Below, in pieces: positions 1-5,997 of a DNA stretch of 6,798 bases. The DNA comes from Candidatus Sumerlaeota bacterium (GTDB lineage: Bacteria; Sumerlaeota; Sumerlaeia; MWCT01). Every line of letters starts with the position of its first letter. Positions within the stretch are counted from its first letter, which is position 1. Location of the stretch: positions 1 through 6,798 of the forward strand of contig JAPLSR010000066.1 of the NCBI GenBank assembly GCA_026398545.1, read 5' to 3'. The notes under the pieces were generated by a model. It did no database searches, had not been told where the DNA came from, and was given only the letters and a program-made list of their open reading frames with translations. The translations under genes were made by a program, and so were the position numbers.

Positions 1-1038
1 GACGCCCAGTGCAATGCCAATGACGCCGCCCAGCCCGCTTAATACGATTGCCTCGATGAGAAACTGGAGCATGATGTCGCGGTTTTTGGCGCCGATTGCC
101 TTGCGGATGCCTATCTCCCGTGTCCGCTCTGTCACAGTGACCAGCATGATGTTCATTATCCCGATGCCGCCGACTAAAAGGGAGATGCTGGCAATCCCGC
201 CCAAAAGAAAGGTGAAGGTTTGTGTAACATTGGTAGCCGTAGCAATAATCTCCGCCTGGTTGCGAATATTGAAGTCATCCTGTGCCTCCGGTTGCAGACG
301 GTGCCTCTGGCGCAGGAGACTTGTGATATCCTCCTGCAGCTTGATGAGGTCGGTGCCATCCGCCGCCTGGACGTCGATTTCCCGTAGATAGTTCAATCCA
401 AACAATTGCTTCATTGCAGTAGTGTATGGAACAATCGCCTGATCATCAGGATTGAACCATCCCTGATCGCCTTTTGATTTTGTAACGCCGACCACATTAA
501 AATTAATACCATTGACTTTGATAGTTTGGCCCAGAGGGTCTTCGTCCTGGAAGAGATTTTCCACCGTTGTGGGACCGAGGACCGCCACCCGCATCATGCT
601 GTCCACCTCGCCTTCCGTGAAAGAGCGCCCGCGCCCGATATCGAAATTGCGGGCGGTGAAATAGGTGGGAGAAGACCCCACCACAGCGACTCGCGAGTTC
701 AGGTTATAATATTTAATCTGGGCGCTCCCCTGGACAACAGGCGCAATCTGAAAAACTCCTTTGACTTTCAGAATTGCAGTGGCATCATCTACCGTCAGGT
801 TCTGCCGACTACCAGACGTTACACCGTGGGATCCATGTTGGCCGGGACGAATCATAAGGAGATTGGTTCCCATGGCGGAAATACGTTCCATTACCTGTTT
901 TTGAGCCCCTGCCCCCATTGCCAGCATGGAAATCACCGCCCCCACGCCGATAATAATGCCAAGCATGGCGAGAATGGTTCGCAGTTTATTCGCCAACAGG
1001 CTTTTAAGCGCCACCTTGATAATTGTCCAGAATAGCAT
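1..1038 (-). CDS. MacB/FtsX-type ABC transporter permease (3' end beyond the left edge)
   Basis: Inner-membrane permease of a MacB-type ABC exporter, which would couple ATP hydrolysis to efflux through a periplasmic adaptor. Translating the minus strand from the ATG at 1038 gives 346 codons without a stop up to base 1. The protein opens with a short cytoplasmic segment rich in basic residues (LLANKLRTILAMLGIIIGVG) leading into TM1 at about residues 21-41. A long periplasmic MacB_PCD-like domain follows (about 45-270; GTNLLMIRPG near its start). TM2 comes at about 275-300, then the FtsX hallmark TERTREIGIRKAIGA at about 303-317, and the start of TM3 at the window edge. Family members have about 400 residues, so roughly 55 residues with the last helices are missing. 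The start is supported by GGAG (1048-1051), nine bases upstream inside the end of the ATPase gene. Only four bases separate the two genes, so they are probably translationally coupled. The substrate cannot be told from sequence. Confidence 0.93.
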   Translation of the reverse strand, partial: MLFWTIIKVALKSLLANKLRTILAMLGIIIGVGAVISMLAMGAGAQKQVMERISAMGTNLLMIRPGQHGSHGVTSGSRQNLTVDDATAILKVKGVFQIAPVVQGSAQIKYYNLNSRVAVVGSSPTYFTARNFDIGRGRSFTEGEVDSMMRVAVLGPTTVENLFQDEDPLGQTIKVNGINFNVVGVTKSKGDQGWFNPDDQAIVPYTTAMKQLFGLNYLREIDVQAADGTDLIKLQEDITSLLRQRHRLQPEAQDDFNIRNQAEIIATATNVTQTFTFLLGGIASISLLVGGIGIMNIMLVTVTERTREIGIRKAIGAKNRDIMLQFLIEAIVLSGLGGVIGIALGV

Positions 1039-1042
1039 AGTC

Positions 1043-1723
1043 TTACACTCCTACTTTTTTGTCATAATGGACGATGCGGCCATCACGGAGATGAATCTGG
1101 CGACCGCACTGCCTTGCCACGTCCGACTCATGCGTGACAACGATGACCGTCCTGCCTTGCTGGTTCAATTCCCTGAAAAGCGCCAGGATTTCATCGCCGG
1201 TTTTGGTATCTAAGTTGCCGGTCGGCTCATCGGCAAGAATGATTGTCGGATTCGTTACAATGGCGCGGGCGATGGCGACGCGCTGGCGCTGGCCGCCAGA
1301 AAGCTGGTTCGGCTCATGGGTCATGCGGTCAGCCAGCCCCACAATTTTTAGCGCCTCTTCCGCCTGAGCCTTGGCATGGTTATTGCCGGCATAAAGGAGT
1401 GGCAGCTCCACATTTTCGAGTGCGTTCATCCTTGCCAGAAGATTGAAGGTCTGAAAAACAAACCCGATGCGGCGGTTGCGGATTTCAGCAAGCTGGTTGG
1501 GGGAGAGCCGCGACACATCCTCACCGGCGAGAATATACTGTCCGGCATCGGGGTGATCCAGACACCCAATGATGTGCATCAGCGTGGATTTTCCGCTTCC
1601 GGAAGGTCCCATGATGGCTGGCATCTCGCCATCGTCAATATCGAAGGAGACGCCATCCAGGGCGCGAATTTCAACTCCGCCCATCTTGTAAGTTTTTTCA
1701 ATATTTTCCATGTGAATAATCAT
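1043..1723 (-). CDS. ABC transporter ATP-binding protein, MacB/LolD type
   Basis: Cytoplasmic ATPase of the exporter, 226 residues, the usual size for this stand-alone family. All ABC motifs are present: Walker A GPSGSGKST at 39-47, Q-loop Q91 in FVFQTFNLL, signature LSGGQ at 141-145, Walker B IILADE at 161-166 with catalytic E166, D-loop GNLD at 169-172, and switch histidine H198 in VVTHE. The NxxALENVELPLLY stretch near 100-111 is typical of the MacB/LolD/FtsE branch. The first ATG (1723) has GGTGAG eight bases upstream, whereas the in-frame ATG at residue 5 has no ribosome binding site, so the longer start is preferred. It lies 35 bases after the adaptor fragment and four bases before the permease. 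Residue 35 is proline just before Walker A (GEMPAIMG), where a valine-like residue is normal. ATPase and permease are separate here, unlike the fused E. coli MacB. Whether the export is of a drug, peptide, lipid or lipoprotein remains open. Confidence 0.95.
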   Translation of the reverse strand: MIIHMENIEKTYKMGGVEIRALDGVSFDIDDGEMPAIMGPSGSGKSTLMHIIGCLDHPDAGQYILAGEDVSRLSPNQLAEIRNRRIGFVFQTFNLLARMNALENVELPLLYAGNNHAKAQAEEALKIVGLADRMTHEPNQLSGGQRQRVAIARAIVTNPTIILADEPTGNLDTKTGDEILALFRELNQQGRTVIVVTHESDVARQCGRQIHLRDGRIVHYDKKVGV

Positions 1724-1758
1724 AAATTTTTCTCACCCATTCTCCCCTTCATGATTTA

Positions 1759-2088
1759 TTACCGCCCTCCGGCGGGCCGCGGCATCATCATGCGTATCTG
1801 CGCCTGAGGAGGCGGGGTGCGCCTGCCCTCTCCCGGTTGGTTATTGGTGCGCCATCGGCTGTCTGCCATTCCCTTCTTGATCTCGAGCTCCTCGCCTTCC
1901 TTCAGTCCTTTCACGATCTCCGTCTGGAACCCGTTACTGATGCCGACCTCCACCTCCCGCTCTTCGGAGGGGCCAACAGATTTCTTCACAAATGCTATAC
2001 GTTTGCCCCTTTTTCGGGAAATGGCTTCCGAAGACACAATCAGAGTGTCCTGTCTGTCAGCCACAATAATTTCCAGATTAGTGGTCAT
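1759..2088 (-). CDS. C-terminal fragment of HlyD/MacA-like periplasmic adaptor (frame-shifted remainder)
   Basis: This 109-codon frame carries the end of the adaptor begun in the preceding gene. Extended upstream of its ATG, the frame reads KPEMTTNLEIIVADRQDTL. In this family that is the strand following the beta-barrel domain (usual form LKPGMTxNxEII). After it come the membrane-proximal domain (SSEAISRKRGKRIAFVKK, REVEVGISNGFQTEIVKGLK, EGEELEIKKG) and a Pro/Met/Arg-rich tail ending PRPAGGR, common in these adaptors. The ATG overlaps the stop of the upstream part in an ATGA arrangement. This may be chance, because the methionine is an ordinary internal residue of the family. The fragment has no signal sequence or membrane anchor, so if it were made separately it would stay in the cytoplasm. 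It is therefore best read as the second half of a disrupted gene, not as an independent protein. A GGAAG about eight bases before the ATG could allow weak restart. Confidence 0.8.
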   Translation of the reverse strand: MTTNLEIIVADRQDTLIVSSEAISRKRGKRIAFVKKSVGPSEEREVEVGISNGFQTEIVKGLKEGEELEIKKGMADSRWRTNNQPGEGRRTPPPQAQIRMMMPRPAGGR

Positions 2089-2993
2089 TTCCGGCTTCCA
2101 AAGGTGACCACATTGGAGGCATTGACCCCCTTTGTGGCGATCCGCACCACCTTGCCGGAGAAAAATTTTTCGGGGTAGGCATCCGCAGTAATCAGGACAT
2201 CCTGTTCCTCATCCACCTTTCCTATGTCGCTCTCATCCACAGAGGCGAGCACATAGATGCGGGAGAGGTCGGAGAGGGTAAGCACGGTTGTCCCGCCTCC
2301 CACATTGCTTATGCCGGAAGAGATGATCTGCCCCACCTGGACGGTGCGTGCGGACACCACACCATCAATGGGAGAAAAGACCTTGGTATCCTTAAGCTGC
2401 TGTTCGGCGAGGTCTTCGTTAATTTTGTCGGATTCCACCTGATTCTCCGCCAGACTGATGTCCTGGCGTTTCAAATCAAGGGAGATTTCCTGGGTTTTGA
2501 GGTCTTCGCTGCTGGCGTGGGCGTTTTCAAGGTCCGATTGCGCCTGCACAGCGGTGGTTTGGGCAGTGTCGAAATCCTCGCGGCTTGCCAGTTTTTTCTC
2601 AAAGAGCTGCTTCATACGTTCTGCCTTGGACTTAGTGTCATCGTAAGAGGCCTGGGCGGATTTCAGGGAGGCATCAACTTTCATCCGCTGGGTTACCAGA
2701 TTCTGCTCCGCCACCTTGAGATTCAGCCGCGCCTGAATCAGGCGGAACTGCGAGGCGGCAAGTTTCACGCCCGACTGCTTCGCATACCGCGCCATATCTA
2801 TAGGGTCAATTTCCAGGATGAGCGTTCCTGACCCAACCTCATCGCTGATATCATAAGGGAGTTCGACAATCTGACCGCTTGCCTTGCACTTGATGTCAAC
2901 ATCCAGATTGGGCACGATCATTTTCACGATTATAGCAATAACGGCTACCAGAAGCAGAACAACAATCACTGGCATTACTTTTTTAACTTTCAT
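2085..2993 (-). CDS. HlyD/MacA-like periplasmic adaptor, N-terminal part, truncated by frameshift
   Basis: Membrane-fusion protein that would link the inner-membrane MacB-type exporter to an outer-membrane channel. A basic N-terminus and one membrane helix (about residues 8-27) anchor it. The first lipoyl half follows (about 33-65, KCKASGQIVELPYDISDEV then LILEIDP). Next comes a long alpha-helical coiled-coil hairpin (about 70-200; KSKAERMKQLFEKKLASRED near the turn), the second lipoyl half (FSPIDGVVSARTVQVGQIIS), and the beta-barrel domain (YVLASVDESDIGKV, ADAYPEKFFSGKVVRI). The frame then reads NVVTFGSRK and stops. Relatives continue NVVTFEVKIEV and about ten more residues before LKPGM, so roughly 14 codons are lost and the phase changes. 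Intact family members have about 400-430 residues; this has 302. The ATG at 2993 has GAGG seven bases upstream. It is the first gene after the 246-base spacer and starts the exporter operon. Confidence 0.88.
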   Translation of the reverse strand: MKVKKVMPVIVVLLLVAVIAIIVKMIVPNLDVDIKCKASGQIVELPYDISDEVGSGTLILEIDPIDMARYAKQSGVKLAASQFRLIQARLNLKVAEQNLVTQRMKVDASLKSAQASYDDTKSKAERMKQLFEKKLASREDFDTAQTTAVQAQSDLENAHASSEDLKTQEISLDLKRQDISLAENQVESDKINEDLAEQQLKDTKVFSPIDGVVSARTVQVGQIISSGISNVGGGTTVLTLSDLSRIYVLASVDESDIGKVDEEQDVLITADAYPEKFFSGKVVRIATKGVNASNVVTFGSRK

Positions 2994-3007
2994 TTTTTAT
3001 CCTCATA

Positions 3008-3038
3008 ATTATATATACAAAAAAATCAGTTTTTTCAA
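3008..3038 (-). promoter_or_regulatory. possible sigma70-like promoter for the exporter operon
   Basis: Read on the minus strand, TTGAAA (3038-3033) is followed after 17 bases by TATATA (3015-3010), overlapping TATAAT (3013-3008). A second TTGAAA lies at 3045-3040. A-runs and T-runs surround the site. Transcription would begin around 3003-3005, almost at the ribosome binding site GAGG (3004-3001), giving an extremely short leader. The -10-like bases lie in an AT alternation that could match by chance, so support is only moderate. The position between the end of bat and the adaptor start is what one would expect. Confidence 0.35.
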
Positions 3039-3058
3039 CTTTCAAAAATGGTCAAGGT

Positions 3059-3088
3059 AAAAAATCTCATCCATGACCAGATGGAGAT
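3059..3088 (-). terminator. possible weak intrinsic terminator after the bat operon
   Basis: On the minus strand ATCTC-c-ATC, an eight-base loop, then GATGAGAT form an eight-pair stem with one bulged C (3088-3064). A run of six T follows (3064-3059). The layout is that of a rho-independent terminator placed about 150 bases after the batE stop and just before the putative promoter. The stem is AT-rich and bulged, so it may be weak or fortuitous. Confidence 0.3.
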
Positions 3089-3239
3089 AAAAAAACCACG
3101 GGGGACACCGGTAGCACGGGGTAATGACTTTATAAAAATGGATATTCATCCGGGCACTTTCCCCCAACCATAGAGATTTATTTCAGGAAGTAGTGTGAGC
3201 AGCGGCAGATTAAGAAATTATTAAAAGCAACCTCCGTTC

Positions 3240-4040
3240 TCAATATGGATTGACACTGCGGATGTCGGTAAGCGGGAGATAGGCGCTTCGTCCATCCATC
3301 AACCGGATGCGCACCCAGCCGCCCTGAGGGTCGGATATGATGCGCACCTTTGTCCCCGCGGGGAATTTATACAATTCCTCGAATTGCTCGCCGGGACCGC
3401 TCCGCGCCAGCGTCTCCGGCTTCATGACAATGGATGTCCTGATGACCAGTTCCTCATAAGCCTTGATGGATAAAAAGACGCCGCTGAACAGGAGAATTAC
3501 TGCAAACGCTATTGTCAGGGTAGTCATCAGGCGTCTGCGAGGTACTCCCCGTGCAAGCATATAAAAAGCCAGAATCGTGCCAGTAAGGAAGAAAAAGAGG
3601 GATGTGAGGATTGTCCATTCATTCAGGCTGGCGCTGTTTTTCAGCCAGGCAAAGGGTTTCAAGAGAAAGAAGGTGTTCGGGCGGTTGATGGAGGGCTGAA
3701 TGCGTGCAAGGTTTTCCCGGACATCGCGGTCGCGAGGCAAAAGACGCATTGCACGGGTGTAATACAGCACTGCCGCCCCCACATCCCCCGTCCGGGCGCA
3801 GGCATTGCCAAGGTTGTAAAGCACAGCAGGGTCATTAACGTCGGAGCGCACAATTTCCTCATATATATCCCGCGCCTTTTGAAATTGTTTCTGGTCGTAA
3901 AGCATTCCCGCGCGGTTGAACTGCGCCTTGAGATTTGTCTCGTCCGGGTTCGCCCCGAATGCCATCACTGCGGCAAAGGTAAGAACGGAGACGCTCAGGA
4001 GAAACATGGGCACATGTGATGTCATACCTTTTCTTTTCAT
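3240..4040 (-). CDS. batE: BatE-like protein: TPR, two membrane helices, SH3-like domain
   Basis: Component of the Bat complex, inferred to act as a protein-interaction scaffold at the inner membrane, with domains facing the periplasm. The 266-residue product starts with a secretion signal (about 12-30, ending AFGA before NPDE). Two TPR units follow (about 41-110; AGMLYDQKQFQKARDIYEEI and VLYNLGNACARTGDVGAAVL). Two membrane helices are at about 142-162 and 171-192. The C-terminal SH3-like domain spans about 198-262 (ARSGPGEQFEELYKFPAGTK, then GGWVRIRLMDGRSAYLP). This TPR-TM-TM-SH3 order is the known BatE layout. The ATG at 4040 overlaps the batD stop by four bases (ATGA), and AGGA lies seven bases upstream, so the two genes are translationally coupled. 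A second in-frame ATG at residue 6 is a less supported start. It is the last gene of the bat operon here. The biochemical role of Bat proteins is not settled: an oxygen-tolerance role was proposed in Bacteroides but not confirmed in other bacteria. Confidence 0.9.
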   Translation of the reverse strand: MKRKGMTSHVPMFLLSVSVLTFAAVMAFGANPDETNLKAQFNRAGMLYDQKQFQKARDIYEEIVRSDVNDPAVLYNLGNACARTGDVGAAVLYYTRAMRLLPRDRDVRENLARIQPSINRPNTFFLLKPFAWLKNSASLNEWTILTSLFFFLTGTILAFYMLARGVPRRRLMTTLTIAFAVILLFSGVFLSIKAYEELVIRTSIVMKPETLARSGPGEQFEELYKFPAGTKVRIISDPQGGWVRIRLMDGRSAYLPLTDIRSVNPY

Positions 4041-5929
4041 AACTTTTTCCTGAATTCCTGGATGATTCGGAATGCCTGTTCATAGTGTGCGCGCATATCT
4101 TCCGTGGTGTGGCTGGAGGGCGAATAGCGGATGGCATCTGCCTCTTCAAGGAGGGAGCACACGGGGGAGATGTATTCCTCAGAGATGCCGCGCCCCCGGA
4201 GTAACTCCGCCAGACTATCAATTGTCAGACCGTGGGCTTCGCGGTTCAGCATGTCGCCAAAGAAACCGCGGAGGGCGGATGCCAGTTCGGTGTAAAATAG
4301 ATTGGAGTCGCCGCGGGATAAGGCGGCAACAGCGGTCTTCAGGCGATGACCTGCCACACCGCGGGCGCGCAGTCTGCGGGCAAGCCCCATGTTGCCCTCT
4401 AACGTCTCCCGCCTCCGTCTGATATAATATGCCAACGCAAGAAGTAAGAGCGGCAGGAGATGGAGCTCGAGGAACCATCCGCTGAGGATGAGGGGACGAA
4501 TACTCTTCATGCCGATGCGCTCACCGCTCTTGATGTAATTGATGTCCGCATTGATTTCAACAATTGTCCCACCGCCGGATGACATGCCCGGGGATTGCCC
4601 CGCAATGACAAGGGGAGTCTTTGCCGTGCCGGGTGTAATGGTAAGTTTGATTGGTGATGATTTCAGGGTGGCATATTCCTTTTTTTCAGGGTTGAAAAGG
4701 GTGTAGGAGATGGGGGGAATCTGCATCTCGCCCGTTTTCTGCGGTCTCAGGACGATATTGAAGTTCTTCGTCCCGCCGAGTGTGTCTGCGGTGATTTTTT
4801 TATCCACGCGGGCTTTTGTCTCATAAACCTCAAAGCCTTCGATGGGCGGCATTTTGGGCTCAAGCGCGCTCTCCACCGCTCCCTTGCCGCTGAGGCTCAG
4901 GGACAGGGTCACTAAGTCATCCATTGTGGCGCTGTTCCGGTCCAGTTTCGCAGTGAAGGTATAATCGCCGACCGTGCCGGTGAAATCTCCCGGCAGGGGA
5001 GAGGGGAGGTTCTGAACATCCAGTTCGATAACGGAGGATGGCACAGTAACCTGTTCCGCCTGCCGACCAAATGGGTCAAAGAAGAAGTCATCGAAGAATG
5101 GGTCTCCGAAAGAGCGGCGAGAACGACGGCGTTCAGATGACTGCACATTCAGTCCGACGACCAGATTCAGGTTGTCCACCATTGTTTTGCCGGTCTTTGT
5201 TGGGACGAGGATAATCTTTTTGACCAGCGCCGCCTGATAGTCTTCCGAACCGAGTTTTACATCGCGGAAGGTGAGACGTTCTGTGTTATAAAGGTCCTCT
5301 TTCAGGAATGCCTTGAATTGCGGCAGAGGCTGGCTCACGCCCCAGGTAACGAGGGGCAATCCCTTTTTTGCATAAAGGGTGTAGGCGACGACCACGGGCT
5401 GACCCACATAGGGGGTTTTGTTATCCACCTCGGCGCGCAGGAAGAGTTTGCCCTCGAGTGCCTGGCGAAGCTGCTCATTGGAAGTGCCGGGACGGGGGAT
5501 GTTCTCATTCTTCATAGGCGCGGGGATGTTCGTTGATGGGGTCTGCGCCACGGTGACCGTCACCGCCTCACTTTTGACTTCCTGCCCGTCAACCTTGATG
5601 GTGGCTGGCTGGATGGTGAATCTCCCCGCGCTCGCGGCGCGAAGGCTATAACTGTAAATGAGCTCGCCTGACATCCTGCCGTTGATAAACTGGAAGGATT
5701 GGGACTTATTCGGTCCTGAGAGGATGGTGAAATTATCAAGAGGGGGAAGCGTGGGTTCGGGGAGATGCCCGAGGGAGTCTGATTGAACCCTGACGGTGTA
5801 GGAAAATTCCTCTCCGGGCGCAACGCTGGATGGCTCGGCGCCGGCAGTGATGGTGATATTAGCCGCGATGGCTCTTCCGAGGAGCGCTGTGGATAACAGA
5901 ATTATCCATGTAATTTTGTTCATATTCAT
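4037..5929 (-). CDS. batD: BatD family protein, secreted with one C-terminal membrane helix
   Basis: Large periplasmic and membrane component of the Bat system, thought to assemble with the VWA proteins BatA/BatB and the TPR proteins BatC/BatE. From the ATG at 5929 there are 630 residues. A signal peptide covers 1-22 (MNMNKITWIILLSTALLGRA). Tandem beta-sandwich regions follow, the first with the family-typical TILSGPNKSQSFQFINGRMS and AGRFTIQPATIKVDG. A Phe/Asp-rich loop lies at about 267-292, and a single membrane helix at about 484-503 (WFLELHLLPLLLLALAYYI) is followed by RRRRE. A cytoplasmic helical tail of about 120 residues ends the protein. Length and order fit BatD. An upstream ATG at 5959 would add ten residues (MEWSVKPGGK). 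I prefer 5929 because GGTGG lies just upstream and the signal peptide then has a normal N-region; 5959 has no clear binding site. It lies 68 bases after batC and overlaps batE by four bases. Confidence 0.93.
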   Translation of the reverse strand: MNMNKITWIILLSTALLGRAIAANITITAGAEPSSVAPGEEFSYTVRVQSDSLGHLPEPTLPPLDNFTILSGPNKSQSFQFINGRMSGELIYSYSLRAASAGRFTIQPATIKVDGQEVKSEAVTVTVAQTPSTNIPAPMKNENIPRPGTSNEQLRQALEGKLFLRAEVDNKTPYVGQPVVVAYTLYAKKGLPLVTWGVSQPLPQFKAFLKEDLYNTERLTFRDVKLGSEDYQAALVKKIILVPTKTGKTMVDNLNLVVGLNVQSSERRRSRRSFGDPFFDDFFFDPFGRQAEQVTVPSSVIELDVQNLPSPLPGDFTGTVGDYTFTAKLDRNSATMDDLVTLSLSLSGKGAVESALEPKMPPIEGFEVYETKARVDKKITADTLGGTKNFNIVLRPQKTGEMQIPPISYTLFNPEKKEYATLKSSPIKLTITPGTAKTPLVIAGQSPGMSSGGGTIVEINADINYIKSGERIGMKSIRPLILSGWFLELHLLPLLLLALAYYIRRRRETLEGNMGLARRLRARGVAGHRLKTAVAALSRGDSNLFYTELASALRGFFGDMLNREAHGLTIDSLAELLRGRGISEEYISPVCSLLEEADAIRYSPSSHTTEDMRAHYEQAFRIIQEFRKKL

Positions 5930-5997
5930 TTTGCCACCCGGTTTCACCGACCATTCCATCTTTGCGGCAGTCCAGTATTTATCAGGGCGGTGCTGGA

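Larger units (their letters stand above)
2994..3239. other. intergenic spacer between bat genes and exporter operon
   Basis: This 246-base stretch is the only sizeable gap in the window. I find no coding sequence longer than a dozen or so codons on the minus strand and no RNA gene that I recognise. It is AT-rich, with one GC-rich island (about 3096-3122) in which CACGGGG occurs twice in direct orientation (3097-3103 and 3115-3121). The possible terminator and promoter listed separately lie in its adaptor-proximal half. The half next to batE shows nothing I can name. Confidence 0.7.

Noticed and set aside
526..1035. Plus-strand open frame of 169 codons over the permease
   Set aside because: It lies entirely opposite the recognisable MacB/FtsX permease and its product resembles no family I know; it is a shadow frame.
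1376..1807. Plus-strand open frame of 143 codons over the ATPase
   Set aside because: It runs antisense to an ABC ATPase with all motifs intact and shows no protein features of its own.
3859..4221. Minus-strand open frame of 120 codons across the batD/batE junction
   Set aside because: It overlaps both well-supported genes in another phase and has no recognisable domain.
5888..5896. Perfect DnaA-box-like TGTGGATAA, with near matches at about 4803 and 5411
   Set aside because: All lie inside batD coding sequence, widely separated, without AT-rich unwinding repeats or dnaA/dnaN nearby; there is no support for an origin.
5927..5959. Upstream ATG at 5959 as the batD start
   Set aside because: It is possible but less likely: no clear binding site precedes it, whereas the ATG at 5929 has GGTGG just upstream and gives a standard signal peptide.
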